This document shows, one piece after another, positions 49,239 to 58,179 of a stretch of DNA of 64,000 nucleotides. The translations under genes and the position numbers were made by a program. The stretch is from JBHGAV01 sp041946685 (lineage in GTDB: Bacteria; Acidobacteriota; Terriglobia; Bryobacterales; Bryobacteraceae). The stretch lies in the NCBI GenBank assembly GCA_041946685.1, contig JBHGAV010000015.1:1-64000 (forward strand), read 5' to 3'. The notes beneath the pieces were generated by a model. It saw only the letters and a list, made by a program, of their open reading frames with translations. It searched no databases and had not been told where the DNA came from. Numbering within the stretch: position 1 is the stretch's first letter; each line of letters opens with the position of its first letter.

Positions 49239-50855
49239 ATGCGTATGAAGATCTTCACCCTGGACACCACCCTTCGGGACGGCACTCAAGGCGAGGCCGT
49301 CTCATTCACTGTGGATGACAAGCTGGCGATTGCTCTCAAGCTGGACGAGCTTGGCATCGACTACATCGAAGGCGGTTGGCCGGGTTCCAACCCCAGGGAC
49401 AAGGAGTTCTTCGCTCGCGCCAAGGACCTGAAGCTCAAGCATGCCCGGCTGACCGCTTTCGGCTCCACCCGGTTCGCCAAGAACCCCGTGGAGCGTGACC
49501 CCAACGTCCATGCCCTTCTCGAATCGGGCACGCCCGTGATCTCGGTCTTCGGAAAGTCCTGGGACCTTCATACCCAGCGTGCCCTCGGAATCTCGGAGGA
49601 CCAGAACCTCAAGCTGATCTCGGAGACCGTCGCCTACCTCAAAGCCCACGGCCGCGAGGTGATCTTCGACGCCGAACACTTCTTTGACGGCTACCGCTCC
49701 AATCAGGCCTTCGCCTTGCGGGCTCTGGAAGCCGCCAAAACCGCTGGGGCCGATGTGCTTTGCCTGTGCGACACCAACGGCGGCACTCTTACCGGGCTGC
49801 TGGCCGAGATCGTCGCCGATGTGCGCAAGCGCTTCGACGGCGTGATCGGGATCCACTGCCACAACGACTCCGACGTCGCTGTCGCCAACACCGTCGCGGC
49901 TGTGGAGCAGGGGGTCACCCACGTTCAGGGCTGCATGAATGGTTATGGGGAGCGCTGCGGGAACGCCAACCTCTGTTCGGTGATCGCCAATCTGGAGTTG
50001 AAGCTTGGTCACACCGTTGTCGGTTCTGAGAACCTGGCCAACCTCACCGCGGCCGCCCGCTTCGTGGCCGAACTCGCCAATCTCCACATGCGGAACGAGC
50101 AGCCCTACGTCGGCCACAGTGCGTTCGCCCACAAAGGCGGTGTTCACGTAAGCGCCGTGCTTAAGGACCCCGCGACTTACGAACACGTCCAGCCCGAAAC
50201 CGTCGGCAACCGCCAGCGGGTGCTGCTCAGCGACCTTTCGGGTCGCGCCAACATCCTCTATAAACTCAAGCAGCACGGCATAACAGATCGCCTGGGCGAG
50301 GACGCTCGCCGGGAGCTGCTCGAGCGCATCAAGCATCTCGAGTTTTTGGGCTATGAGCTGGAAGCGGCCGAGGGGACCTTCGAGCTTCTGGTCCGGGAAG
50401 CTCTCCACCCCGGCCTTCATTTCTTCGATCTGGTCAGCTTCGACGTCTCCACCAAGATGACCGGCGCGAAGTCCTCGCGCAGCACGGCTACCGTCACGAT
50501 CAAGGCGCAGGATGGCGTGCACTCGGCCACCGCCGGCGGCCACGGCCCGGTGAACGCTCTCGATCTCTGCCTCCGCCAGTGCCTGTCGACGCTCTACCCC
50601 TCCATTGCCGAAGTGCGCCTTGTGGATTATAAGGTGCGTGTGCTGGAGCCCCGTAAGGGAACGGCGGCCAAGGTCCGCGTGCTCATCGAATGGAGCGACC
50701 ACCGCCGGAGCTGGACCACGGTCGGCGTCTCCGACAACGTCATCGAGGCCAGTTGGCAGGCCCTGGTTGACGCCATCCGCCTCGAGTTGATGCGGTTGGT
50801 GGAGAAAGATGAGACCATTGAGAAGGCCGTCGAAGACTACTGCTGGGGCGTCTAG
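49239..50855 (+). CDS. cimA: (R)-citramalate synthase
   Basis: 538 residues. DRE-TIM aldolase-like barrel: TLDTTLRDGTQGEAVSFTVD at the start, FDAEHFFDGYRSN and the HCHNDSDVAVANTVAAVEQG metal region. YIEGGWPGSNPRDKEFF and the long C-terminal allosteric region favour the CimA type (TIGR00977-like) over 2-isopropylmalate synthase. It makes citramalate from pyruvate and acetyl-CoA, so isoleucine can be made without threonine. It follows ilvC by 9 bp. Confidence 0.92.
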   Translation: MRMKIFTLDTTLRDGTQGEAVSFTVDDKLAIALKLDELGIDYIEGGWPGSNPRDKEFFARAKDLKLKHARLTAFGSTRFAKNPVERDPNVHALLESGTPVISVFGKSWDLHTQRALGISEDQNLKLISETVAYLKAHGREVIFDAEHFFDGYRSNQAFALRALEAAKTAGADVLCLCDTNGGTLTGLLAEIVADVRKRFDGVIGIHCHNDSDVAVANTVAAVEQGVTHVQGCMNGYGERCGNANLCSVIANLELKLGHTVVGSENLANLTAAARFVAELANLHMRNEQPYVGHSAFAHKGGVHVSAVLKDPATYEHVQPETVGNRQRVLLSDLSGRANILYKLKQHGITDRLGEDARRELLERIKHLEFLGYELEAAEGTFELLVREALHPGLHFFDLVSFDVSTKMTGAKSSRSTATVTIKAQDGVHSATAGGHGPVNALDLCLRQCLSTLYPSIAEVRLVDYKVRVLEPRKGTAAKVRVLIEWSDHRRSWTTVGVSDNVIEASWQALVDAIRLELMRLVEKDETIEKAVEDYCWGV

Positions 50856-51397
50856 TGCGCTTCTTCCGTCTGCGGTTGCCCGCTGAGCCGTGCGTCCTGC
50901 TCGTCGAGAGTGGCTCCCGCCGTCTGCTGGAGGGAGTGATTCCTTACTTGCGGGACACGTTCGGCAGTGAGGTCCCCATCGACCTGGTGACCTGCTACTC
51001 CGGCCAGCCCTCCGGCCTGCGCGAAGGATCGGTTATCTACCACACCCACGCCTATCGCGGCCGGCCCGGGCGCAAGCGGCTGTATCGCGAGCTTCTGGCT
51101 CGCCGGGTCTCCGTCCTGGTCATTGTGTGCTCGGGAGAGCCTATCATGTCCAAGTGGAAGTGGTCGCTGGCTCTCCGTCTTCCCGTCCGTCTGTTGGTGG
51201 TCAACGAGAACGGCGACTTCTTCTGGTTCGACCGCAGCAACTGGAACATCATCCGGCGCTTCGTCCTGTTTCGTGCCGGTCTCTCGGGTGGGGACGCCGT
51301 GCGCACCATCGGTCAGATTCTTCTTTTTCCGATCACTTTGGCCTATCTGCTGTGCTACGCGGCGGCAGTGCACTTCCGCAGGAGGGTTCATATATGA
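50855..51397 (+). CDS. Conserved protein of unknown function with a C-terminal membrane segment
   Basis: 180 residues from GTG 50855, sharing a base with the cimA stop. A Rossmann-like alpha/beta start (CVLLVESGSRRLLEGVIPYL; VSVLVIVCSGEPIMSKWKWS) is followed by LVVNENGDFFWFDRSNWNII and a hydrophobic helix (TIGQILLFPITLAYLLCYAA) near the end. The start resembles part of a glycosyltransferase or a UDP-sugar-binding fold, but this is only a resemblance. Its stop overlaps the next ATG. Confidence 0.7.
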   Translation: MRFFRLRLPAEPCVLLVESGSRRLLEGVIPYLRDTFGSEVPIDLVTCYSGQPSGLREGSVIYHTHAYRGRPGRKRLYRELLARRVSVLVIVCSGEPIMSKWKWSLALRLPVRLLVVNENGDFFWFDRSNWNIIRRFVLFRAGLSGGDAVRTIGQILLFPITLAYLLCYAAAVHFRRRVHI

Positions 51398-52362
51398 AAG
51401 CGATCCAAGTCTTCGAGCCGGGCGGACCGGAGCAGTTGCGCCTGGTCGATGTCCCCGTCCCTTCGCCGGCTCCGGGGCAGGCCCTGGTCAGGATCCGCGC
51501 GATCGGCGTCAACTTCATCGATACCTACCATCGCACCGGCCTCTATAAATTGCCCCTGCCCGCTTCTATCGGCATGGAGGCCTCGGGCGTCGTGGAAGCC
51601 GTGGCCGGTGATGCGGCCGGCCTCTCCGTCGGCGACCGGGTCGCATACGCCATGTCGCGCGGCTCTTACGCCGAGTACGCCGCCGTACCTGCAACCCAAC
51701 TCGTCCGCGTCCCAGATTCCCTGGATGACAAGGTTGCAGCCGCTGCCATGCTCCAGGGCATGACTGCGCACTACCTCACACATTCAACCTTCCCCTTGAG
51801 TCCGTCGGACACCGCTCTTGTGCACGCCGCAGCGGGCGGAACAGGCTTGCTACTCGTCCAGATGGCGAAGATGCGGGGCGCACGGGTCATCGGAACCACT
51901 TCCACCGCAGAGAAGGCCGCCCTCGCCCGGCAAGCCGGCGCGGATGAAGTGATCCTTTACACGGAGCAGGATTTTCAGACCGAGGTGAAGCGTCTCACCG
52001 GCGGCCGGGGTGTCGACGTCGTCTACGACTCGGTCGGCGCCTCCACCTTTATGAAAAGCCTGGACTCGCTCCGCCCGCGCGGCATGATGGTCTCCTTTGG
52101 GAACGCCAGCGGTCCGGTTCCCCCGGTCGAACCGCTGCTCCTAAGCCAGAAAGGTTCTCTGTTTCTGACCCGGCCCACTCTGGCCAACTACGCAGCCGCC
52201 CCCGAGGAACTCCGCTGGAGGGCGGGGGATGTACTAGGTTGGGCAGCCTCCGGCAGACTGAAGGTCCTGGTTTCAAGGACTTATCCTCTTTCTGACGCCC
52301 CCCAGGCCCACCGCGATCTCGAAGGCCGGTACACGACCGGAAAGCTGCTCCTGCTCCCGTGA
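51394..52362 (+). CDS. Quinone oxidoreductase (MDR superfamily, zinc-free)
   Basis: 322 residues from ATG 51394, with AGGAGGG nearby. Start MKAIQVFEPGGPEQLRLVDV, NFIDTYHRTGLYKLPLPAS and the NADPH motif HAAAGGTGLLLVQMAKMRGA are typical of QOR1-type enzymes. No structural-zinc cysteines are present. It reduces quinones or enones with NADPH. It is coupled by ATGA to the membrane protein gene and GTGA to the following peptidase. The longer frame from 51127 lies over the previous gene and is rejected. Confidence 0.9.
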   Translation: MKAIQVFEPGGPEQLRLVDVPVPSPAPGQALVRIRAIGVNFIDTYHRTGLYKLPLPASIGMEASGVVEAVAGDAAGLSVGDRVAYAMSRGSYAEYAAVPATQLVRVPDSLDDKVAAAAMLQGMTAHYLTHSTFPLSPSDTALVHAAAGGTGLLLVQMAKMRGARVIGTTSTAEKAALARQAGADEVILYTEQDFQTEVKRLTGGRGVDVVYDSVGASTFMKSLDSLRPRGMMVSFGNASGPVPPVEPLLLSQKGSLFLTRPTLANYAAAPEELRWRAGDVLGWAASGRLKVLVSRTYPLSDAPQAHRDLEGRYTTGKLLLLP

Positions 52363-53438
52363 CCGAATCCGAATACAGCCGGCGCCGCGCGCTAGCCCTC
52401 TCTGCGCTGGCGGACCGCAAGCTCGACGCCTTGCTTATCTCCTCTCCTGCCAGCGTCCGCTACCTGACCGGCTTCGCCGGGAGCAATGGCCTCCTGCTGA
52501 TTTCGCATGGAACCTTCCGGCTCTTCACCGACCCCCGCTACAAGCTCCAGGCCGCTTCCGCGACCGGTTGCAGGGTGTCGGCGGTCCGCGGCTCTCTGTT
52601 CCGAGCTGCCGCCATGTCGCTCGGAGCCGGGCGGCCTCGCCTGGGATTCAACCCGCGCCAACTTACTCATGAGGCGTTTCTGGAACTGACCGGCGTCTCT
52701 GCCGCCCGCCTCAGACTTCTGCCGGATGGCGGTCTCGTGGAAACCCTCCGGATGACCAAGTCCCCCCAGGAGATTGAATTGCTCCGGCTTTCCGCGAGGC
52801 TCAACTCGGAGGCGCTGGCCCGCTCCCTCCCGGCCATTCGGCCGGGCGTCAGAGAATTGGACCTCGCTGCGGAAATCGATCACCATTCGCGAAGGCTTGG
52901 GGCTGAGAAGCCGGCCTTCGAGACCATCGTCGCCTTCGGCGCCCGCAGTGCCATGCCGCACGCCAGTCCTGGCCCCAAAATATTGACGCGTAATGAGTTA
53001 GTATTAATAGATATGGGTGCTTTCTGCCAGGGTTACGCCAGCGACATGACTCGCATGGCTTTTGCGGGGATACCTGGCAGGCGCGTCCGAAAGCTTTACG
53101 CGGCGGTCCTGGAGGCCCAGCTCGCCGCGCTTCACGCCGTGCGCGAGGGCGTGACGGCCGGGTCGGTCGACCGTGCTGCCCGCCGGGTCCTGCGGAAGCA
53201 CGGCCTGGAGCGGGCATTCGCCCATTCATGCGGCCACGGCCTGGGGCTGGAGATCCACGAATCGCCGCGGTTGGGCAGGGGCGACAAGACCCGGCTTCAG
53301 GCGGGCATGGCGGTCACGGTCGAGCCTGGCGTATACTTGCAGGAGTTCGGAGGAATCCGGATCGAAGACACGGTGGTTGTGACCCGGAATGGGTGCGAGA
53401 TCCTCACTCCGACGTCCAAAGAGCTGTTGACAGTCTGA
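52359..53438 (+). CDS. M24-family Xaa-Pro peptidase
   Basis: 359 residues from GTG 52359. Creatinase N-domain then the pita-bread domain. Metal ligands: LVLIDMGAFCQGYASDMTRM (two Asp), HSCGHGLGLEIHE (His), VEPGVYL (Glu), and IRIEDTVVV (Glu). It is the peptidase type commonly placed ahead of efp-accBC; here efp is absent and accB follows directly. A patch near 52976-53012 is much more AT-rich than the rest (codons TTA, GTA, TTA, ATA). Confidence 0.92.
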   Translation: MTESEYSRRRALALSALADRKLDALLISSPASVRYLTGFAGSNGLLLISHGTFRLFTDPRYKLQAASATGCRVSAVRGSLFRAAAMSLGAGRPRLGFNPRQLTHEAFLELTGVSAARLRLLPDGGLVETLRMTKSPQEIELLRLSARLNSEALARSLPAIRPGVRELDLAAEIDHHSRRLGAEKPAFETIVAFGARSAMPHASPGPKILTRNELVLIDMGAFCQGYASDMTRMAFAGIPGRRVRKLYAAVLEAQLAALHAVREGVTAGSVDRAARRVLRKHGLERAFAHSCGHGLGLEIHESPRLGRGDKTRLQAGMAVTVEPGVYLQEFGGIRIEDTVVVTRNGCEILTPTSKELLTV

Positions 53439-53463
53439 GCTGAACTCGGCGGTCCTTCTTCAC

Positions 53464-53931
53464 ATGACAATCGAAGAAATACGCGAACTAATCAAAGTGG
53501 TCACGGAAACCGGTGTAGCGGAGCTGGAGTTGCAGCGGGGGGAGAACCGCGTCCGCATCGTTCGTGCCCCCTCCTCCAGCGTGCAACATGTTGTAGTTCC
53601 GGCGGTTACGGGTCCCGTTGGGTCTGCTCCGGCGCTCCCCGCTGAGCATGCATCCAGCCCGGCGGCCCCAGCCTCTGAAGTGGACTCCTCCCTGGTGGCG
53701 ATCAAGTCGCCCATCGTAGGCACCTTCTACGAGGCTCCGTCCCCGGGCGCTCCTCCCTTTGTGCAGGTCGGGGACGCGGTGCGCGTGGGCCAGGTTGTGT
53801 GCATCATCGAGTCGATGAAGCTCATGAACGAGATCGAGGCGGAGGTCTCCGGCGTGGTGGTCAGCAAGCTGGTCACCAACGCCCAGCCGGTGGAATACGG
53901 CGAAGCGCTGTTTACGATCCGCCCCGTCTGA
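53464..53931 (+). CDS. accB: Biotin carboxyl carrier protein of acetyl-CoA carboxylase
   Basis: 155 residues. N-terminal helical part (MTIEEIRELIKVVTETGVAE), an Ala/Pro-rich linker, and a C-terminal lipoyl-like biotinyl domain with the biotinylation motif IIESMKLMNEIE (about K119). It carries CO2 between the carboxylase and the transferase. It lies 4 bp before accC. The birA gene at 11869 would charge it. Confidence 0.97.
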   Translation: MTIEEIRELIKVVTETGVAELELQRGENRVRIVRAPSSSVQHVVVPAVTGPVGSAPALPAEHASSPAAPASEVDSSLVAIKSPIVGTFYEAPSPGAPPFVQVGDAVRVGQVVCIIESMKLMNEIEAEVSGVVVSKLVTNAQPVEYGEALFTIRPV

Positions 53932-53935
53932 CACA

Positions 53936-55297
53936 ATGTTCCGAAAGATCCTGATCGCCAACCGTGGTGAGATCGCTCTGCGCGTCATCTGCGCCTGCAA
54001 GGAGCTTGGAATCCGGACCGTCGCGGTCTACTCGGAGGCTGATCGCCAGAGCCTTCACGTCCGCTTTGCGGACGAAGCCGTCTGCATCGGCCCCGCCAAG
54101 AGCGCCCGCAGCTACCTGGACATCCCGGCGGTCATCAGCGCGGCCGAGATCACCAATGTCGACGCTATCCACCCCGGCTACGGTTTCCTCAGCGAGAACG
54201 CCGATTTTGCCGAGGTCTGCGAGATCTCCAACATCCGCTTCATCGGCCCTCCGCCTGACGTCACCCGTCTGATGGGGGTGAAGGATAAGGCCCGCGCCGC
54301 CATGGCTGCGGCTGGCGTGCCTACGCTGCCGGGCTCGGAGGGCATCCTGGGTTCCGTGGATGAAGGCCTCCAGATCGCCAAGGAGATCGGTTACCCCGTA
54401 ATCCTCAAGGCGACTGCGGGCGGTGGAGGCCGCGGCATGCGGATCGTCCGGGACGCCTCCGAACTGCCCTCCAATTTCACTCAAGCCCAGCAGGAGGCTA
54501 TGGCCGCCTTCTCCTGCCCCGACGTCTACCTGGAGAAGTACGTCGTCGCTCCCCGTCATATCGAGTTTCAGGTCCTTGCCGACAATTACGGCGCCGTGGA
54601 TGTGTTTGGGGAACGGGAGTGCTCCATCCAGCGCCGGCACCAGAAACTGCTGGAGGAGTCGCCCTCGCCCCGTGTGGATCAGGCCCTCAGGGAGGACATG
54701 AGCGCCCGCCTGCGGAAGGCGATGCACGATGTGGGATACACGAACGCCGGCACGGTCGAGTTCGTGATGGACCAGTCGGGCAAGCTCTATTTCATCGAGG
54801 TCAATGCCCGAATTCAGGTCGAGCACCCCGTGACGGAGGCGGTCATGGGGATTGACCTCGTCAAGGGGCAGATCATGGTTGCTGCGGGCGAGCCGCTGTC
54901 CAGCGTCGCTCCCAAGTCGCCGCTGAAGCCCCGGGGCCATGCAATCGAGTGCCGGATCAACGCCGAAGACCCGGAGACTTTCGCCCCTTCTCCAGGCCGC
55001 ATCACGTCGCTGAACATTCCTGGCGGCCCTGGGGTGCGTGTGGATACGGCGGCTTACTCCGGCTGCGTGATCCCGCCTTACTACGACTCGCTCGTCGCCA
55101 AGCTGATCTCTTCAGGCCGCAACCGCGCCGAGGCCATCGCCCGCATGAACCGCGCCCTGGAGACCTTCGTCGTGGAGGGCATTCACACCTCCATCCCCCT
55201 CCATCAGAAGATTCTGGCCGATCCCGACTTCCAGGCCGGCAACTTCGACACCACCTTCGTCACCCGATTCCTGCGCAACAACAACCGTGGCTCGTAG
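53936..55297 (+). CDS. accC: Biotin carboxylase subunit of acetyl-CoA carboxylase
   Basis: 453 residues, ATP-grasp. N-terminal FRKILIANRGEIALRVICAC; ATP lid ILKATAGGGGRGMRIVRD; catalytic segment YFIEVNARIQVEHPVTEAVM. Length is normal. It carboxylates the biotin on AccB using ATP and bicarbonate. It converges on the hopanoid operon with a 13-bp gap. accA and accD are not in the window. Confidence 0.97.
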   Translation: MFRKILIANRGEIALRVICACKELGIRTVAVYSEADRQSLHVRFADEAVCIGPAKSARSYLDIPAVISAAEITNVDAIHPGYGFLSENADFAEVCEISNIRFIGPPPDVTRLMGVKDKARAAMAAAGVPTLPGSEGILGSVDEGLQIAKEIGYPVILKATAGGGGRGMRIVRDASELPSNFTQAQQEAMAAFSCPDVYLEKYVVAPRHIEFQVLADNYGAVDVFGERECSIQRRHQKLLEESPSPRVDQALREDMSARLRKAMHDVGYTNAGTVEFVMDQSGKLYFIEVNARIQVEHPVTEAVMGIDLVKGQIMVAAGEPLSSVAPKSPLKPRGHAIECRINAEDPETFAPSPGRITSLNIPGGPGVRVDTAAYSGCVIPPYYDSLVAKLISSGRNRAEAIARMNRALETFVVEGIHTSIPLHQKILADPDFQAGNFDTTFVTRFLRNNNRGS

Positions 55298-55310
55298 TGG
55301 GGATTGGTTT

Positions 55311-56189
55311 TCAGCGTGCCGCCGGGCTTCCGCCCGGCGCCCCCATCGCCGCCCTGGCCACGATCAGGCACTTCTCGGCGGCGCTGAGCTGGATGCGCCG
55401 GTTCCATACGTTGAACCCGGACCTCTCGATCTTCTCCAACAACCGCCGGTAGATCTCAATTAGCGCTCTGAGCGACGCGCGGTTCCGTTTCGTTACCATG
55501 CCCACCAAGGGGGCCGATTGCCGGTAGTACTCCATGGCGCGCGCCGCTTCGAACCGCAGGAGAGCGCGGAAACCCTCGCCTGCCCGCCCGGCTAGAAGGT
55601 CATCCCGGTCCACCGCGAACCGGGCCAGGTCCTCCGCCGGCAGGTACAGGCGTCCCCGTTCGGCGTCCTCGCGAATGTCCCGGATGATATTAGTAAGTTG
55701 AAATGCGATTCCACACTTCTCTGCTAACTCAAGTGCTTGCGGAGAGTCATAACCTAGTATGTGGATGACTGAGAGCCCCGCCACCGATGCCACCTGGTAG
55801 CAGTACTGATACAGTTCCGGGAACGTTCTGAAGTCCCGTGGCGCCAGGTCGGACTCGACCCCGTCGATCATGCTGCGGAAGTATTCGTGAGGGATCCGGT
55901 ACTGCTCCAGCGCCCAGAGGAACGCCGGCCAGACCGGATGGGAACCGCTCCTGCCTGCCAGCGCGTCCTCCAGGTCCGTGCGCCACCTTGCTAGCAGGTC
56001 CTGCGCTTTGTCCGGCCCCGTGGGACAGTCATCGGCGATGTCGTCGCAGTAGCGCAGAAAGGCGTACAGCGCGCACATGGCGTCGTGCTCCCGCTTGCCG
56101 AGCAGCACGAATGAATAGTAAAAATTGCGTGCCCTCCGCCGGGCGACGCGGCGCGAGTACGCCAGAGACTGCGCCAGGCCGGTCTTCAT
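55311..56189 (-). CDS. hpnD: Presqualene diphosphate synthase HpnD
   Basis: 292 residues, trans-isoprenyl diphosphate synthase fold. The first Asp-rich site is YAFLRYCDDIADD and the second is IAFQLTNIIRDIREDAERGR. The sequence SFVLLGKREHDAMCALYAFL supports HpnD over phytoene synthase. It couples two farnesyl diphosphates to presqualene diphosphate. It is the last gene of the hopanoid operon, starting in an ATGA overlap with hpnC. A segment at about 55684-55762 has unusually AT-rich codons for this operon. Confidence 0.92.
   Translation of the reverse strand: MKTGLAQSLAYSRRVARRRARNFYYSFVLLGKREHDAMCALYAFLRYCDDIADDCPTGPDKAQDLLARWRTDLEDALAGRSGSHPVWPAFLWALEQYRIPHEYFRSMIDGVESDLAPRDFRTFPELYQYCYQVASVAGLSVIHILGYDSPQALELAEKCGIAFQLTNIIRDIREDAERGRLYLPAEDLARFAVDRDDLLAGRAGEGFRALLRFEAARAMEYYRQSAPLVGMVTKRNRASLRALIEIYRRLLEKIERSGFNVWNRRIQLSAAEKCLIVARAAMGAPGGSPAAR
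55321..55338. terminator. Hairpin at the hpnD/accC convergence
   Basis: GCCGGGC-TTCC-GCCCGGC forms a 7-bp stem with a stable UUCC-type loop, inside the last hpnD codons and about 23 nt after the accC stop. It has no U tract, but it is positioned to act on both converging transcripts. Confidence 0.35.
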
Positions 56190-57115
56190 GCCACTCTCGC
56201 CAGGGCGGCCCGCGCGACGGTCGCCAGCAGCAGCCAGGCGCGCTCCGTGCGGGAAATCGAAGGCCGCCCGGAGAGCACGTCGTAGTCGAGGCGCTCGATC
56301 TTATCCAGCACCTTCATCCCGCCCCGGCTGAACAGCTCGATGTCCACCGCCAGCCTGCGGTTCACCATGTGCGCCAGAGGCAATCCTTCCAGGAACAGCT
56401 TCCGCGCCACCCCCACCGCTTCCTTGAGTGCGGCCCTGAACGCAGGCGTCGCCCGCCCGGCCAGCACATCTTCCTCAGGGCAGCCATGCCGCTCCAGGGC
56501 CTCCAGCGGCAGGTACAGCCGGCCCTTTGCCAGATCGACCGAGACGTCCTGCCAGAAGTTCGTGAGCTGCAACGCCGTGCACGTCGCGTCCGACAACCGC
56601 TGGCGCCGATCGTCGGAGTATCCGCACAGGTGAAGCACGAGCCTCCCCACCGGGTTGGCGGACCATCGGCAGTAAGCGAGAAGCTCTTCGTACGTTCGAT
56701 ATCGATGTACATGCTGGTCCTGCAGAAAGGCGCGGATCAAGTCCTGAAACGGTTCTTTGGGGAGGCTGTGGCGGCCGGCCGTCGCCCGCAGGGCGACGTA
56801 CACCGCATGCCGGGCCTCGCCGCGGTACATCCGGTCGAGTTCGCCGTCCCACCACCGCAGAAGCCGCTCACTCTCGGCCTCGTCTCCGATCTCGTCTCCT
56901 AGGTCGTCGGCCCAGCGGCAGAAGGCGTAGACGTTGTAGAAATCCTGGCGAAGCCGCCGCGGGAGCAGGAAGGTGACCAGGTGGAAGTTCTCGTAGTGGT
57001 GCGTGGCCAGCCAGCGGGTGTACGCCTCCGCCTCGCTCAGGTCCGGAATGCGTCCCATCGCCTCGGGCGACCGGACGTATTCACGCGGCGGCAGGAAAAC
57101 CATCTCGGCACTCAC
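56186..57115 (-). CDS. hpnC: Hydroxysqualene synthase HpnC
   Basis: 309 residues, same fold as HpnD. HYENFHLVTFLLPRRLRQDF and YAFCRWADDLGDEIGDE give the first Asp motif. LQLTNFWQDVSVDLAKGRLY gives the second, a diverged form typical of HpnC. It converts presqualene diphosphate to hydroxysqualene. The squalene-forming dehydroxylase HpnE is not in this window and must be elsewhere. ATGA overlap with hpnD. Confidence 0.92.
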   Translation of the reverse strand: MSAEMVFLPPREYVRSPEAMGRIPDLSEAEAYTRWLATHHYENFHLVTFLLPRRLRQDFYNVYAFCRWADDLGDEIGDEAESERLLRWWDGELDRMYRGEARHAVYVALRATAGRHSLPKEPFQDLIRAFLQDQHVHRYRTYEELLAYCRWSANPVGRLVLHLCGYSDDRRQRLSDATCTALQLTNFWQDVSVDLAKGRLYLPLEALERHGCPEEDVLAGRATPAFRAALKEAVGVARKLFLEGLPLAHMVNRRLAVDIELFSRGGMKVLDKIERLDYDVLSGRPSISRTERAWLLLATVARAALARVA

Positions 57116-57138
57116 CCGGCTACCTGCCCTCCACCTCG

Positions 57139-58179
57139 CTAAGGAATGATGGCGGTCTTCAGGTGCCCGTTGTGACTCATCAGGTAACGCATCACTTCGA
57201 GCAGGTTTGTCAGCGGCTCCTCACCCTTCACGAAGTCGCGGGCGGCGACGTTGCCTTCGCTGATGACTTCCAGCGCCCGCCGCATGTGGCTGGGCGTATG
57301 GTGGAAGCTCGCCTTGCAGGTGATTTCCGAATAGTGCATGAGCGAGGTGTCCAGCGTCAGGCGGCTGTCGCTCGGGCACCCGCCGAAGAAGTTGACCGTT
57401 CCCCCTCTGCGGACCATCTGGAGCGCCGTCTCCCAGGTGGCCGGAGTTCCCACCGCTTCGATGGCGATGTCCACTCCCCGGCCTGCGGTCAGTTGGCGGA
57501 CAATCCGCACGGGGTCGGAGGCCTCGTTCACCTCAATGACCTTCTCGGCCCCCATCCGCGCCGCCCGCTCGAGCTGCGGCTGGCGCCGGCCCAGCGCAAT
57601 CACGCGTGCGCCATACACCTTCGCCAGGCGCACAAACATCAGCCCGATCGGGCCGAGTCCGAGCACGGCCACCGTGTCCTCAGGCCGGATGCCGGTTTCC
57701 TCCACGCCCCGCAACACGCAGGCCAACGGCTCGGCCAGCGCGGCGTCCTGGTATCCGACGTGGTCCGGAATCGCATACGTGTTCTTGGTGACGATGCGCG
57801 CCGGGATCCGGATGTACTCGGCGTAGGCTCCGTTGTTGAAGAGCAAATTCTCGCAGAGGTTCTCTGCGTCCCGCAGGCAGTAGTAGCAGGCGTGACAGGG
57901 CGCTGAGTTAGCAGCCACCACCCGCTGCCCCACCCGGAACCCGGTAACGGCGCTGCCGATCTTGACGATGTCGCCCGCCAACTCGTGCCCGAAAACGGCC
58001 GGTGGAACGATCATCCGGGCGTGGTAGCCGCGCTGGAACACCTTCACGTCTGTGCCGCAGGTGAGTGCCGCCTTCACCCGGACCAGGAGGTCGCCCTTCT
58101 CAATCTTGGGAACCGCCACCGGCTCCACGGAGAGCCGCTCTTTCCCGTAGAGAACGGCGGCCATCATCTCTGTTTTCAC
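57139..58179 (-). CDS. Zinc-dependent alcohol dehydrogenase (MDR), hopanoid-operon copy 1
   Basis: 346 residues. GroES-like start (MAAVLYGKERLSVEPVAVPK), catalytic zinc ligands CGTD and GHE (VFGHELAGDIVKI), the structural zinc set CHACYYCLRDAENLC, and the Rossmann motif VAVLGLGPIGLMFVRLAKVY. It most resembles sorbitol/threonine dehydrogenase types. It starts (GTG 58179) one base after the stop of its paralogue, inside the hopanoid operon, so it may act on a hopanoid side chain or a precursor. The substrate is not known. Confidence 0.85.
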   Translation of the reverse strand: MKTEMMAAVLYGKERLSVEPVAVPKIEKGDLLVRVKAALTCGTDVKVFQRGYHARMIVPPAVFGHELAGDIVKIGSAVTGFRVGQRVVAANSAPCHACYYCLRDAENLCENLLFNNGAYAEYIRIPARIVTKNTYAIPDHVGYQDAALAEPLACVLRGVEETGIRPEDTVAVLGLGPIGLMFVRLAKVYGARVIALGRRQPQLERAARMGAEKVIEVNEASDPVRIVRQLTAGRGVDIAIEAVGTPATWETALQMVRRGGTVNFFGGCPSDSRLTLDTSLMHYSEITCKASFHHTPSHMRRALEVISEGNVAARDFVKGEEPLTNLLEVMRYLMSHNGHLKTAIIP

